Assembly: GCF_015690345.1 (NCBI RefSeq)
Contig: NZ_JADPUN010000214.1
Location: 1 to 52,125, forward strand
Length of the DNA stretch: 52,125 nucleotides
Direction of reading: 5' to 3'
Origin: Plantactinospora alkalitolerans
GTDB taxonomy: Bacteria; Actinomycetota; Actinomycetes; Mycobacteriales; Micromonosporaceae
Shown here: positions 7,035-15,423 of the stretch, one piece after another
How the letters are laid out: every line of letters begins with the position of its first letter
Position numbering within the stretch: position 1 is the first letter of the stretch
Program-made: the position numbers and the translations under genes
The notes under the pieces: generated by a model
Told to the model about the DNA's origin: nothing
Database searches by the model: none
What the model saw: only the letters and a program-made list of their open reading frames with translations

Positions 7035-10000
7035 GTGACCAAGGTCTACGTCTCGGCCACTTTCCGGGATCTGCAGGAGTGCCGCGCAGCCGTTCAGCTT
7101 GCGCTGCGCCGGCTGCGGGTCGAGGACATGGCCATGGAGTCGTACGTGGCCGAGGACCGCCGACCTCTGGAACGCTGCCTCGCGGACGTCGCGGAGTGTG
7201 ACGTCTACGTCGGGATCTTCGCCTGGCGCTACGGCTTCGTCCCTGACGGGTACGACCGGTCGATCACCGAGCTGGAATACCGGGAGGCACTCTCCGGCGG
7301 CAAGCCCTGTCTGATCTTCCTGCTGGACGAGGAGGCACCCTGGCCGCGTAGCTTCGTCGACCGTGGCCAGGCGGCGGAGAAGATCGAGGCGCTCCGGGCC
7401 GAACTCGGCGACCGGCACATGTGCAGCACGTTTCGCGATCCTGCGGACCTGGCCGCGATGGTCACCGCGGCGGTGGCGAACCGGCTGACCGAGGCCGGCT
7501 GGCCCGCGACCGGGATGCAGGCGTTGAGCCGGGACGTCCTCAAGCAGTACTGCCTCCGGCTGCGCCAGCACTACGGGGTGCTGGACCTGGACGCACTCAC
7601 GCCGGAGCAGACCGAGGACTACCTGCGGATCCAGTTGATGTCGGTCTTCGTCGAGCAGTGGGTACGCGAGGACCCGCCACCGGCCGAGCTGCCCCGGGAA
7701 TGGCTGCGCCGGATGCAGTCCGAGGGGCACATCGGCACCGAGGACGTACCGGAGGAGGTGGACCCGCAGGAGCTGGTGCACCTACACGAGTCGTACCGGG
7801 CGAAGCCGTTGCAGCGGCTGTTCGACGTACTCGGGGCACCGGACCAGCGGGCCATCGTGCTGCTCGGCGATCCCGGCTCCGGCAAGTCCACCGCCGCCCG
7901 GTACGTGGCACTGAGTCTCACCGGCGGCCCGACCGACGACCGGCTGGCGGTGCTCACCGACCACCTGCCGCTGCTGATCGAGCTGCGCTCCTTCATCACC
8001 CTGGCCGCCGAGGGCAAGTGCGAGAGCTTCGTCGACTACCTGGACCACCGGGCCAACACCGACGGGCTCGGCATCGAGCGGTCCGCGCTGCAACGGCACC
8101 TCGGGACGGGCGGCCGGGCCGTGATGATCCTGGACGGGTTGGACGAGGTCTTCGACCGGCACCGGCGGGAGGAGGTGGCCCGGCAGATCGCCGGATTCGC
8201 GACCACCCATCCGCAGGTACGGATGATCGTCACCTCCCGGATCATCGGTTACTCGCGGCGCATCCTGACCGGTGTCGGATTCACCCACTTCACCCTCCAG
8301 GACCTGGACGAGGACCAGACGTCGGAGTTCCTGTCGAGCTGGTACCGGCTGGCGATCCGGGACCGGGCGGAGGCCGCGCACGCTCAGCGGGCCCGGCTGC
8401 TGGACGCGATGCGGCACTCACACGCGATCCGGGAACTGGCCGGCAACCCGCTGCTGCTGACGATCCTGGCGATCATCGGCAAGCACCAGGCCCTGCCCCG
8501 GGAGCGGTGGCGGCTGTACGACCACGCGGCGACCGTCCTGGTGCAGCAGTGGGACGTCGACCGGCACCTGCGGGAGCAGTCCCAGGTCGCCGGCTTCCTC
8601 GACACCGAGGACAAGAAGGAGTTGCTCCGCCGGCTGGCGTACCGGATGCAGTCGGTCGAGCGGGGCCTGACCGTGAACTACATCGACCGGGTGGAGCTGA
8701 GCGAGGTCTTCGAGCAGTACCTGGTCGAGCGGTACCGCCGGGACGCCGCGTCCGCCCGGACCATCGCACTGGCGATGATCGACCAGTTCCGGGAGCGCAA
8801 CTTCATCCTCAGCCGGTACGGCCCGCACGTCTACGGCTTCGTGCACCGCACCTTCCTGGAGTTCTTCTGCGCCGACGCGATCCTGGCGAAGTTCCAGCAC
8901 GACCAGGTCCTCTCGGTCGGCGAACTCAAGGAGCTGTTCCGCCGGCACTGGGCCGACCTGTCCTGGCGGGAGGTGCTCCGGCTGCTCGCCGGTGCCCTGC
9001 ACCAGAACCACACCGCGCAGCTCATCCACCTGCTCACCGCCGAGGTCAACCAGCCCTGGCCGCCGGCCGACTTCGCCCCGCCGCCGTGGAACCTGGCCCT
9101 CGCCGTGCAGTGCCTCGCCGAGGTCCGCAACCTGCACGCCGCGGTCGCCCGACCCGCCGAGGCGCTGCTGCGGCAACTCATCCTGCTGCTCGAACACTGC
9201 GTCTCGATCGACGACCGGGAGACCGCCCGGCTCATCGAGGAGGAGATCCTTCCCGCCGCGAAGGCGATCGGCCCGAACTGGCCCGGCCGCACGGTCTACC
9301 TCTCCTGGTACCGCCGCCGGGGCGTCCGGGTCGTCTGGAGTCCCGTCTCGACCCACGCCGCCCGGCTCGCCGCGATGCTCTCCACCCCGGCCGAGCGGAT
9401 CGACGACCTCTTCGACGAGGTCCTCGGTGCGATGGACGACAGCCCCGCCTCGTACGCCTCGGTGGCGGGGCTGGCCGAGGTCGCCCAGCTCGCCACCTCG
9501 ACCGTCGACAGCCCCGCCCACCAGGCCGCCGCCGCCCGCGCCCGGACCCGCCTGATCAAACGGGCCCGGGACGACAACCACGCCGGGGTACGTCTCGCCG
9601 CCGTGCAGGCGCTCGGCGAACGCTTCGGCACCGACCCCGAGGCCCGGGACCTGCTCATCGAGCGCGTCCGCGCCGACGGCTACGCCGGGGTACGCCTCGC
9701 CGCCGTCCAGGCCCTCGGCGAACGCTTCCGCGACGAACCCCACGTCCGCGAACTGCTCCGGGAACGCGCCCGCGCCGACGAGCACGCCAGCGTGCGCCGG
9801 ACCGCCATCCAGACCCTCGGGGACCGCTACGGTGGCGACGAGGAACTCCGGGACGTCCTGATCGAGTGCCTGCGTACCGACCACGACGCCGAGGTCACCC
9901 GGACCGCCGCACACGTCCTGGTCGAACGCTTCGCCGCCACCCGGCAGGTCCGGGACCTGCTGATCGAACGCGCCCGCGACGACACCGATCCGGTCACCCG

Positions 10001-11387
10001 ACGTACCTCGGTCCGGGTCCTCGGCGACCGGCTCACCGCCGACACCAGGGTCCGGGCCCTGCTCATCGACCGGGTCCGCGCCGACCGGGACCCCGGGGTG
10101 CTCCGGGCCGCCGCCCAGGCACTGATCGACCGGTACGGCGCGGACAGCACCATCCGGGACCTGCTGGTCAGCCGGACCAGCGGCGACACCGACGAGATCG
10201 CCCGGCGCACCGCACTCCGGATCCTCATCGACACCTTCGACCGGGATGCCGCCCTCACCGACCTGCTCGTCACCGCCGCCCTCCAGGACCGGGACGCCGA
10301 CGTACGGCTGCTCGCCACGGAAGCCCTCACCGAACAGGTCGGCGCCGACCCCGCCGTCGGCACCGCGCTGGGTGAACTCGCCCTCGGCGACACCGACGCC
10401 CGGGTCCGCCTGATCGCCGCGAAGGCCCTGATCGAACAGGTCGGGATGGACGCGGCGGTCTCCGACGTGCTCGCCGGGCTCGCCCGGGACGATCCACACG
10501 CCGCCGTACGACTCGCCGCGGTCAACGCGCTCGCCGACACGGTGCGGCGTGACCCCACGATCCGGGAGGTCATCACCGAACGGGCCAGCACCGACGACGA
10601 CGCCGAGATCCGGCTCGCCGCCCTGAAGGCCCTGACCCGGGATCCGCAGTTCACCGACGACGTACACCGGGTCCTGCTGGACCGGGCGCTCCACGACCCC
10701 GACGCCGCGGTCTTCGCCCTCGCCGCGACCGCCGTGATCGGCCGGAACGGGTCCCGGGACGACGTCCACGACCTGCTCGCCGGCCGGGTACGCGGTGACA
10801 TCAACGCCCGGGTCCGGCTGGCCGCCGCCCGGCTGCTGATCCAGCGTTTCGGCATCGACGCCGACGTCCGGGAGGCACTGCTGGAGCGGATCCGGCTCGA
10901 TCCGGACGCCGAACTGGTGCACGAGGCGGCCGTCGAACTCGCCGCCCGGCTCGGCACCGACGTCGAGCAGTGCGAGGTGCTGATGGCCCGGGCCACCGGC
11001 GAGGACCCGCAGATCCGCGCCGTGGCGGTACGCATCCTCGGCGAGTACTTCGGCACCGACCGGACCGTACGGGAGCTGCTGATCGACCGGGCCGGCAATG
11101 ACCCCGACGTACAGGTCCGCCGGGAGGTGCTCCGGGTTCTCGGTGAACGCCTCGCCGAGCATCCGGAGATCCGTGCCCTGTTCATCGAACGGCTTCGCGA
11201 CCAGGACTGGTCGGTACGCGCCGCCACCGTGCTGGCCCTGGGTACGCACTTCGGCGACGACGGTCAGACCCGCGCGCTGCTGGCCGAGCTCGCCCGTACC
11301 GATCCGGATCCCGGGTTCCGGCGCCGTGCCGGTCAGGCCCTCACCTGGTTGCCGGGGGCCGATCCCGACCATCTGCCGGACGTGTGA
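7035..11387 (+). CDS. Large NLR-like protein: DUF4062 - NACHT NTPase - HEAT repeats
   Basis: 1450 residues from GTG 7035, with AAGGAG 6 bases upstream. Residues 1-150 are a DUF4062 domain (KVYVSATFRDLQECR, then SITELEYREAL), a Rossmann-like fold related to TIR-type domains and usual at the N-terminus of STAND proteins. A NACHT NTPase follows, with Walker A GDPGSGKST at 278-286, Walker B region ILDGLDEVFD at about 365-374 and a helical NACHT C-terminus to about 620. From about residue 838 to the end run roughly seventeen 34-residue HEAT-like repeats (consensus DxxAxVRLAAxxALxERFGxDxxVRDLLIERxRxD). STAND ATPases of this layout sense a trigger through their repeats, oligomerise and activate the N-terminal effector; several bacterial NACHT proteins are antiphage. 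The role here is inferred. It is divergent from the SCO2521-family gene and convergent with the SCO2522-family gene. Confidence 0.9.
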   Translation: MTKVYVSATFRDLQECRAAVQLALRRLRVEDMAMESYVAEDRRPLERCLADVAECDVYVGIFAWRYGFVPDGYDRSITELEYREALSGGKPCLIFLLDEEAPWPRSFVDRGQAAEKIEALRAELGDRHMCSTFRDPADLAAMVTAAVANRLTEAGWPATGMQALSRDVLKQYCLRLRQHYGVLDLDALTPEQTEDYLRIQLMSVFVEQWVREDPPPAELPREWLRRMQSEGHIGTEDVPEEVDPQELVHLHESYRAKPLQRLFDVLGAPDQRAIVLLGDPGSGKSTAARYVALSLTGGPTDDRLAVLTDHLPLLIELRSFITLAAEGKCESFVDYLDHRANTDGLGIERSALQRHLGTGGRAVMILDGLDEVFDRHRREEVARQIAGFATTHPQVRMIVTSRIIGYSRRILTGVGFTHFTLQDLDEDQTSEFLSSWYRLAIRDRAEAAHAQRARLLDAMRHSHAIRELAGNPLLLTILAIIGKHQALPRERWRLYDHAATVLVQQWDVDRHLREQSQVAGFLDTEDKKELLRRLAYRMQSVERGLTVNYIDRVELSEVFEQYLVERYRRDAASARTIALAMIDQFRERNFILSRYGPHVYGFVHRTFLEFFCADAILAKFQHDQVLSVGELKELFRRHWADLSWREVLRLLAGALHQNHTAQLIHLLTAEVNQPWPPADFAPPPWNLALAVQCLAEVRNLHAAVARPAEALLRQLILLLEHCVSIDDRETARLIEEEILPAAKAIGPNWPGRTVYLSWYRRRGVRVVWSPVSTHAARLAAMLSTPAERIDDLFDEVLGAMDDSPASYASVAGLAEVAQLATSTVDSPAHQAAAARARTRLIKRARDDNHAGVRLAAVQALGERFGTDPEARDLLIERVRADGYAGVRLAAVQALGERFRDEPHVRELLRERARADEHASVRRTAIQTLGDRYGGDEELRDVLIECLRTDHDAEVTRTAAHVLVERFAATRQVRDLLIERARDDTDPVTRRTSVRVLGDRLTADTRVRALLIDRVRADRDPGVLRAAAQALIDRYGADSTIRDLLVSRTSGDTDEIARRTALRILIDTFDRDAALTDLLVTAALQDRDADVRLLATEALTEQVGADPAVGTALGELALGDTDARVRLIAAKALIEQVGMDAAVSDVLAGLARDDPHAAVRLAAVNALADTVRRDPTIREVITERASTDDDAEIRLAALKALTRDPQFTDDVHRVLLDRALHDPDAAVFALAATAVIGRNGSRDDVHDLLAGRVRGDINARVRLAAARLLIQRFGIDADVREALLERIRLDPDAELVHEAAVELAARLGTDVEQCEVLMARATGEDPQIRAVAVRILGEYFGTDRTVRELLIDRAGNDPDVQVRREVLRVLGERLAEHPEIRALFIERLRDQDWSVRAATVLALGTHFGDDGQTRALLAELARTDPDPGFRRRAGQALTWLPGADPDHLPDV
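9549..11345 (+). repeat. About seventeen tandem 102-bp HEAT-repeat units inside the NACHT gene
   Basis: The coding sequence repeats with a period of 34 codons. Recurring words include GTACGxCTCGCCGCC, GGxxCTGCTGATCGA and CGGGACxTGCT. The first two units are the most alike (GVRLAAVQALGERF twice); later units diverge. This is coding DNA for stacked helical repeats and not a CRISPR array: no spacers are present and the frame is unbroken. Confidence 0.7.
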
Positions 11388-11418
11388 GGGGCGGGGAGTG
11401 CGCCGCCGGCCGGACCGG

Positions 11419-12381
11419 TCAGTCGCTGACGAACACGTACTCGGACCGCTCGACGAGGTCCTTGGGCAGGTCGATGTGCTCGTTCCGGCTGCGGGTCTGG
11501 ATCTGGTCCAGTACGGCGGGGCTGATCGAGACCTGGCTGAGGATCGTCCGGACCGCGTGTTCGATGGGCAGGAAGCGGGAGCCGAGCACCGAGAAGGTGC
11601 GGTACGCGCTGAACGGCGCGGCGTGCGGGTTGAGTTTCACCACCGCCGGCATCTCGTCCCAGTTGTCCGGCCAGTCGTCGAGCTGGTAGGGGTTGGTCAC
11701 CCCTTCGCCCTCGTGCCGGAGCAGGCCCATCCGCATGAGTTGCCAGACCGCCGCCAGGAACGGGCAGGACCAGCGCCGCCGCCCGTCCTCCTCGTAGTCC
11801 CACAACTCGACGTCCATGAAGATCGAGTGCCGGTTCGCCGCGTTCTGCATCGGCGGCTGCCACTCCTGGCTGGCGCTCATCGCCTGTCCGGGCCGGGAGA
11901 CCGGCGAGCGCCGGCCGTTGGACAGCCAGCCGGTCTCCGAGGTCGGCGGCCGGTCTCCGGCGGTCCCCGGATCCGGGTCGGAGACGAGCTGGGTGAGCAC
12001 CAGTTCCGCGAGCGGGATGTCGTCGGCCTGGGCGCAACCGGCCTCGCGGGCGAAGTAGTCGATCACCAGGCCGGTGCCCTGAGCCGCCTCCCGTACCTGC
12101 TCCATCACCACCCGGGGGGTGCTGAACCGGGTGAAGTAGTCGTCGATCAGGAAGCAGGTGCTGATCCGGGGGCGGGCGGTCGGCATCCGGTCGACGCAGG
12201 CCTGCCGGGCCGCCGCGGCCCACGGTGCGACCCGGGCGAAGTGCCGGCGGAGCTGTTCGACGCCGCCGGCGAACTCCTCGATGTAGAGGTGTCCCAGCTC
12301 GACGGAGAGATGCGCGAGCGGGACCGACTCGACGCTGCGTCTGGCCGCCGTCTCCTCGAATGTCACGTCCGGTCTTCTCAT
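11419..12381 (-). CDS. SCO2522 family protein
   Basis: About 320 residues. It starts at ATG 12381, or at GTG 12384 as a 4-base GTGA overlap with the stop of the P-loop gene; either way it is translationally coupled to it. The N-terminus (VPLAHLSVELGHLYIEEF) matches my memory of the SCO2522 family. The middle has FLIDDYFTRFSTP, a DxD-containing beta-strand/loop, and VIDYFAREAGCA. No transmembrane segment or assignable catalytic triad is visible. It is the last gene of a tight three-gene minus-strand operon (15132 to 11419) and ends 31 bases from the stop of the convergent NACHT gene. The biochemical role of the family is unknown. Confidence 0.8.
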   Translation of the reverse strand: MRRPDVTFEETAARRSVESVPLAHLSVELGHLYIEEFAGGVEQLRRHFARVAPWAAAARQACVDRMPTARPRISTCFLIDDYFTRFSTPRVVMEQVREAAQGTGLVIDYFAREAGCAQADDIPLAELVLTQLVSDPDPGTAGDRPPTSETGWLSNGRRSPVSRPGQAMSASQEWQPPMQNAANRHSIFMDVELWDYEEDGRRRWSCPFLAAVWQLMRMGLLRHEGEGVTNPYQLDDWPDNWDEMPAVVKLNPHAAPFSAYRTFSVLGSRFLPIEHAVRTILSQVSISPAVLDQIQTRSRNEHIDLPKDLVERSEYVFVSD

Positions 12382-13298
12382 CACAGCATCTCCCAGGCCG
12401 CGTCGTCGACGATGAGCTTTGCCAGTGCCGAGAAGGCCTCCACGGTCTCCAGGTTGGCGATCCTGCGCGCGTACACGTCGTTGTCCGAGATGAGCTGCTC
12501 ACGCCATTGCAGTACCGGGTCGAGCGGCACCGATCCGAGCAGCATGGTCCGACCCACCCGGTTGTTGCTGGCCAGTTCGAGCAGGTCCTGGTTGCACTCC
12601 CGGAGCCAGGCGAGCTGCGCCGGCTGCAACCCCTCCAGTTCCGGCGAGTCGGGGTCGACGACGGCGGTACGGACGAACCGGAGCCGGTTCATCATGTCGT
12701 CGCGGTCGTGCCCGGCCCGGGCGCCGGCGTCGAGGATGCCCCGGGTGCCGTACACCAGGCCCGAGGCGGCGAGCACGTGCTGCCGGGTCCACCGGTGGAA
12801 CACCAGCCACCGGGACCGGACCGACCGGAGTTCCGGCATCGCGGTGGCGGCCAGCACCATCTGGGTGGCGTACGAGCGGCCGGCGCTCAGGTCGATGAGG
12901 CTGAGGTCGAACTCCTCCTCCAGCCGGAGGAAGAGCCGGGCGCAGCGTTCGACGAGTTCCCGGGAGGTCGGGAACTCACCGCCGCCGATGCTGCCGGGCA
13001 GGAGTACCAGACGTCCCGCCCCGGGTGGCCGGTTGCGCAGGCTCGGCCGGTCCGACTCGGTCCACACCTCGATCCGTTGCGGTTCGGCCAGCGCGCCGTC
13101 CAGGTACTCGTGCAGGCCGCCTCGGCGGGTGCCGTGCACCACCGAGTCGATGTTGAAGATGGCCCCGGCGGTCGGCGAGCCGAAGTCGAAGTCGAGATAG
13201 CACACGTCGGTGCCCTGCAACGCGCTCCGGTAGAGCATGTTGCTGCTGGTCACCGAGCGGCCGGTGCCACCCTTGTCGGACGCCGCGAAGATCAACAT
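12381..13298 (-). CDS. SCO2523 family variant P-loop NTPase (ParA/MinD-like)
   Basis: 305 residues. The N-terminus MLIFAASDKGGTGRSVTSSN is a deviant Walker A of the ParA/MinD superfamily. Lys9, the signature lysine, is present, but the normally invariant P-loop lysine is Arg14 (GGTGRS instead of GGxGKS/T). VCYLDFDFGSPTAG resembles the Walker A' strand, and FDLSLIDLSAGRS fits Walker B. Replacement of the P-loop lysine predicts altered or absent ATP hydrolysis. I recall NCBI naming the family 'variant P-loop', so the change is a family trait and not a lesion here. The start is 1 base after the stop of the SCO2524-family gene and the stop overlaps the SCO2522-family start: a co-translated trio. 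Confidence 0.85.
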   Translation of the reverse strand: MLIFAASDKGGTGRSVTSSNMLYRSALQGTDVCYLDFDFGSPTAGAIFNIDSVVHGTRRGGLHEYLDGALAEPQRIEVWTESDRPSLRNRPPGAGRLVLLPGSIGGGEFPTSRELVERCARLFLRLEEEFDLSLIDLSAGRSYATQMVLAATAMPELRSVRSRWLVFHRWTRQHVLAASGLVYGTRGILDAGARAGHDRDDMMNRLRFVRTAVVDPDSPELEGLQPAQLAWLRECNQDLLELASNNRVGRTMLLGSVPLDPVLQWREQLISDNDVYARRIANLETVEAFSALAKLIVDDAAWEML

Positions 13299-13299
13299 C

Positions 13300-15132
13300 T
13301 CAGCCTGCCTCCGAGACGTCCCGGCGGGCCGCGTTCAGTTCGTCGAGGCTCCGCAGCACCGAACTGGTGAGCGCGGCGGCGGTGCCGGGCCGTTCGTGCA
13401 CGATCTCCCGGGCCCGCCGCAGGTTGACCCGGACGATCTGAAGGGTCTGCTGCATCCTCGGTCCCGCTTCCGCCGTACCGCTCAACAGTTCCATATCGTA
13501 GAGGTGCTCGGCCTCGTTGAGCAGGTCCAGCGCGTGCAGGGTGAGCCGGTCGCTGCGCAGCGGTGGTCGGCGCAGGATCTTCACGGTGGTGACCAGGGAC
13601 TGCACCACCCGCTCGGTGTAGTACCAGGAGGGGGCGTCGTAGTAGTCCTCGAACTGCCCGAACGCCCGCGCCGGCTGGTCCCAGAGGCTGCGCGCGTTGC
13701 CGCGCTCCATCCGGCGCAGCACCAGGTGGTCCCAGACCCGGTCGGCCAGGTCCAGCATCCGGGCCCGCTGGTCGGCGTCGCTGAACAGACCGCCGATGTA
13801 CGAGGTGCGTTGCAGCAGCAGCGCGGAGAACTCGCTCACCGTCCAGCGCAGCACCGGGCCACCCAGTTGATCACTGTTCTGCAACGTCACCTGTACGCCG
13901 GGCGCGTGCAGCGCGAGCGCGGGATCCTGGTCGAACGGCCGGCGGGTGATCCGGGCCCGGTTGGCCAGTTCCTCGAGGACCGAGCCGACCCGGCTGAGCT
14001 CGGCGTCCGCACCGCGCTCCAGCACCAGGCCCTTGACCGCCAGCGAGGTCACCAGCAGCGTGTAGTAGTCGGAGGCCTCCCGGTCGGTGGTGCGCCACGG
14101 AATGTCCTCCAGCGGCCAGCGGTGGCCGTCGCCGAAGGTGGCGACGGTGGCCCAGTAGCCGCGGGTCAGGTCCCACCGCAGTTGCAGGGCTCGGGCCAGT
14201 CGCTGCTGCTCGTCGTTGAGCAGACCCAGGATCCGGGTCCGTTCGGTGAAGAGCTCCTCGATCGCGTCGATCGCGATCACCGTGAAGTAGAGGTACGGCT
14301 CCTCCGGCGCGACCCCGGCCGGCTGGCGGCCGATCGGCTCGGTCGTCTCGACGTCCGGCGCGTCCCGGACGATGCCCCAGGACCAGCCGCACTCGAAGAG
14401 CCGGTTGGCGCTGTCCAGGTCGGCGACCTGGCCGGAACCGATCAGGACCTCGCGGAAGCTGGCGATCGTCTCCCGCAGTCTCCGGCGGAGCTGCGCCACG
14501 ATCTGTCGCTGCGGCAGGTCGGACTGGTTGAGGGTGCGGCACAGCGCCTGCCCCTCGTCCGAGTCGACGTCGAAGACGTTGACCGCGAAACTGCGCAGCA
14601 GGCCGACCATGGCCGCGGTCAGCCGGATGTTCGCCATCGACTCGAGTTCGGCGATCTCCCGGAGGATCTCCTCGCGGCGCACCGCACCCCGGAAGACCCG
14701 GGCGAAACCGATGGCGGCCAGCGAGAGGGTGATCGACATGGCGAACGAGTCGACGATGTCCAGTTCGAGCTGCTGTTCGGTCGGCTCGGCGCCGCCGGTC
14801 TGGAAATACGTCCGACCGGAGAAGACCGGCGTCCCGGTCTTGTCGGTGTACCGCTGGTAATACTCGGTCAGCACCTGGATCAGTACCAGGGGAATCTGGG
14901 TCGCGTTGCCGAGCGGACGCAACACTTTGATCATTTCATCGGCGGTCTCGTCCGGACGGTCCAGCCCGAAGTCCGCCTGGGTGGCCGGAAGCAGGAGGCA
15001 GAGCAACTGCTCGGCGTCGCTGATCGAGTTCGGACCGTCCCGCCCGCCCCACTGCCACTTTCCGTCCTGCCAACTAGACCGGACGGTGGCGGCCCAGATC
15101 TCCAAGAGCTCCTGACGGGGCTGAATCCTCAT
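13300..15132 (-). CDS. SCO2524 family protein
   Basis: 610 residues from ATG 15132 (MRIQPRQELLEIWAATVRSSW). A GTG at 15180 would add 16 residues but has no better ribosome-binding site. The protein is helical, with many Arg/Glu/Leu heptads (WGGRDGPNSISDAEQLLCLLLP, DEMIKVLRPLGNATQIPLVL in parts), and has no membrane helix or known catalytic motif. The N-terminal words match my memory of the SCO2524 family. It is the first gene of the SCO2524-2523-2522 operon. The length suggests a scaffold or large regulatory partner of the P-loop protein, but that is inference. I saw no SCO2525-type methyltransferase in the window. Confidence 0.8.
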   Translation of the reverse strand: MRIQPRQELLEIWAATVRSSWQDGKWQWGGRDGPNSISDAEQLLCLLLPATQADFGLDRPDETADEMIKVLRPLGNATQIPLVLIQVLTEYYQRYTDKTGTPVFSGRTYFQTGGAEPTEQQLELDIVDSFAMSITLSLAAIGFARVFRGAVRREEILREIAELESMANIRLTAAMVGLLRSFAVNVFDVDSDEGQALCRTLNQSDLPQRQIVAQLRRRLRETIASFREVLIGSGQVADLDSANRLFECGWSWGIVRDAPDVETTEPIGRQPAGVAPEEPYLYFTVIAIDAIEELFTERTRILGLLNDEQQRLARALQLRWDLTRGYWATVATFGDGHRWPLEDIPWRTTDREASDYYTLLVTSLAVKGLVLERGADAELSRVGSVLEELANRARITRRPFDQDPALALHAPGVQVTLQNSDQLGGPVLRWTVSEFSALLLQRTSYIGGLFSDADQRARMLDLADRVWDHLVLRRMERGNARSLWDQPARAFGQFEDYYDAPSWYYTERVVQSLVTTVKILRRPPLRSDRLTLHALDLLNEAEHLYDMELLSGTAEAGPRMQQTLQIVRVNLRRAREIVHERPGTAAALTSSVLRSLDELNAARRDVSEAG

Positions 15133-15423
15133 CTGTCGTGCACCACCATCCGCGAATTCACCGGTTAGGTCGAACGGCACTCATGTTATGGGCCACCGGA
15201 GCTGCCTGCTTCCACGGATCATCCCGATGACAGGTACGTGATCGGACAGTTGGCGCGGCCGGACTCCGCAAACGGTCGCGAATCAGAGGAATACGCTGGT
15301 CAACGCCGGAGTGTTCGACCTTTCCACAGTGGTGCGACGTTTCATCGCGACCACCCCCTTCGCATCCCGGGCCTGTCTGTCAATGATGGCCTACGCGTCA
15401 AGCGGTGCGGAAACGCCGATCGG
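15133..15423. other. Intergenic region upstream of the SCO2524-2522 operon
   Basis: About 290 bases holding the promoter of the minus-strand operon. It is less GC-rich than its neighbours. I see no hairpin, RNA gene or convincing ORF. Confidence 0.4.

Noticed and set aside
7421-10375. 984-codon overlapping frame on the plus strand within the NACHT gene
   Set aside because: Arg/Pro/Gly-rich composition typical of a +1 shadow in high-GC DNA; no recognisable motif.
8418-11372. 984-codon open frame antisense to the NACHT-HEAT gene
   Set aside because: It is a mirror of the repeated, GC-biased HEAT codons: Gly/Val/Asp-rich with no domain, and no ribosome-binding site. The plus strand has clear NACHT and HEAT motifs.
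13237-15168. 643-codon frame antisense to the SCO2524-family gene
   Set aside because: Composition and lack of motifs indicate a shadow; the minus-strand genes are tightly coupled and protein-like.
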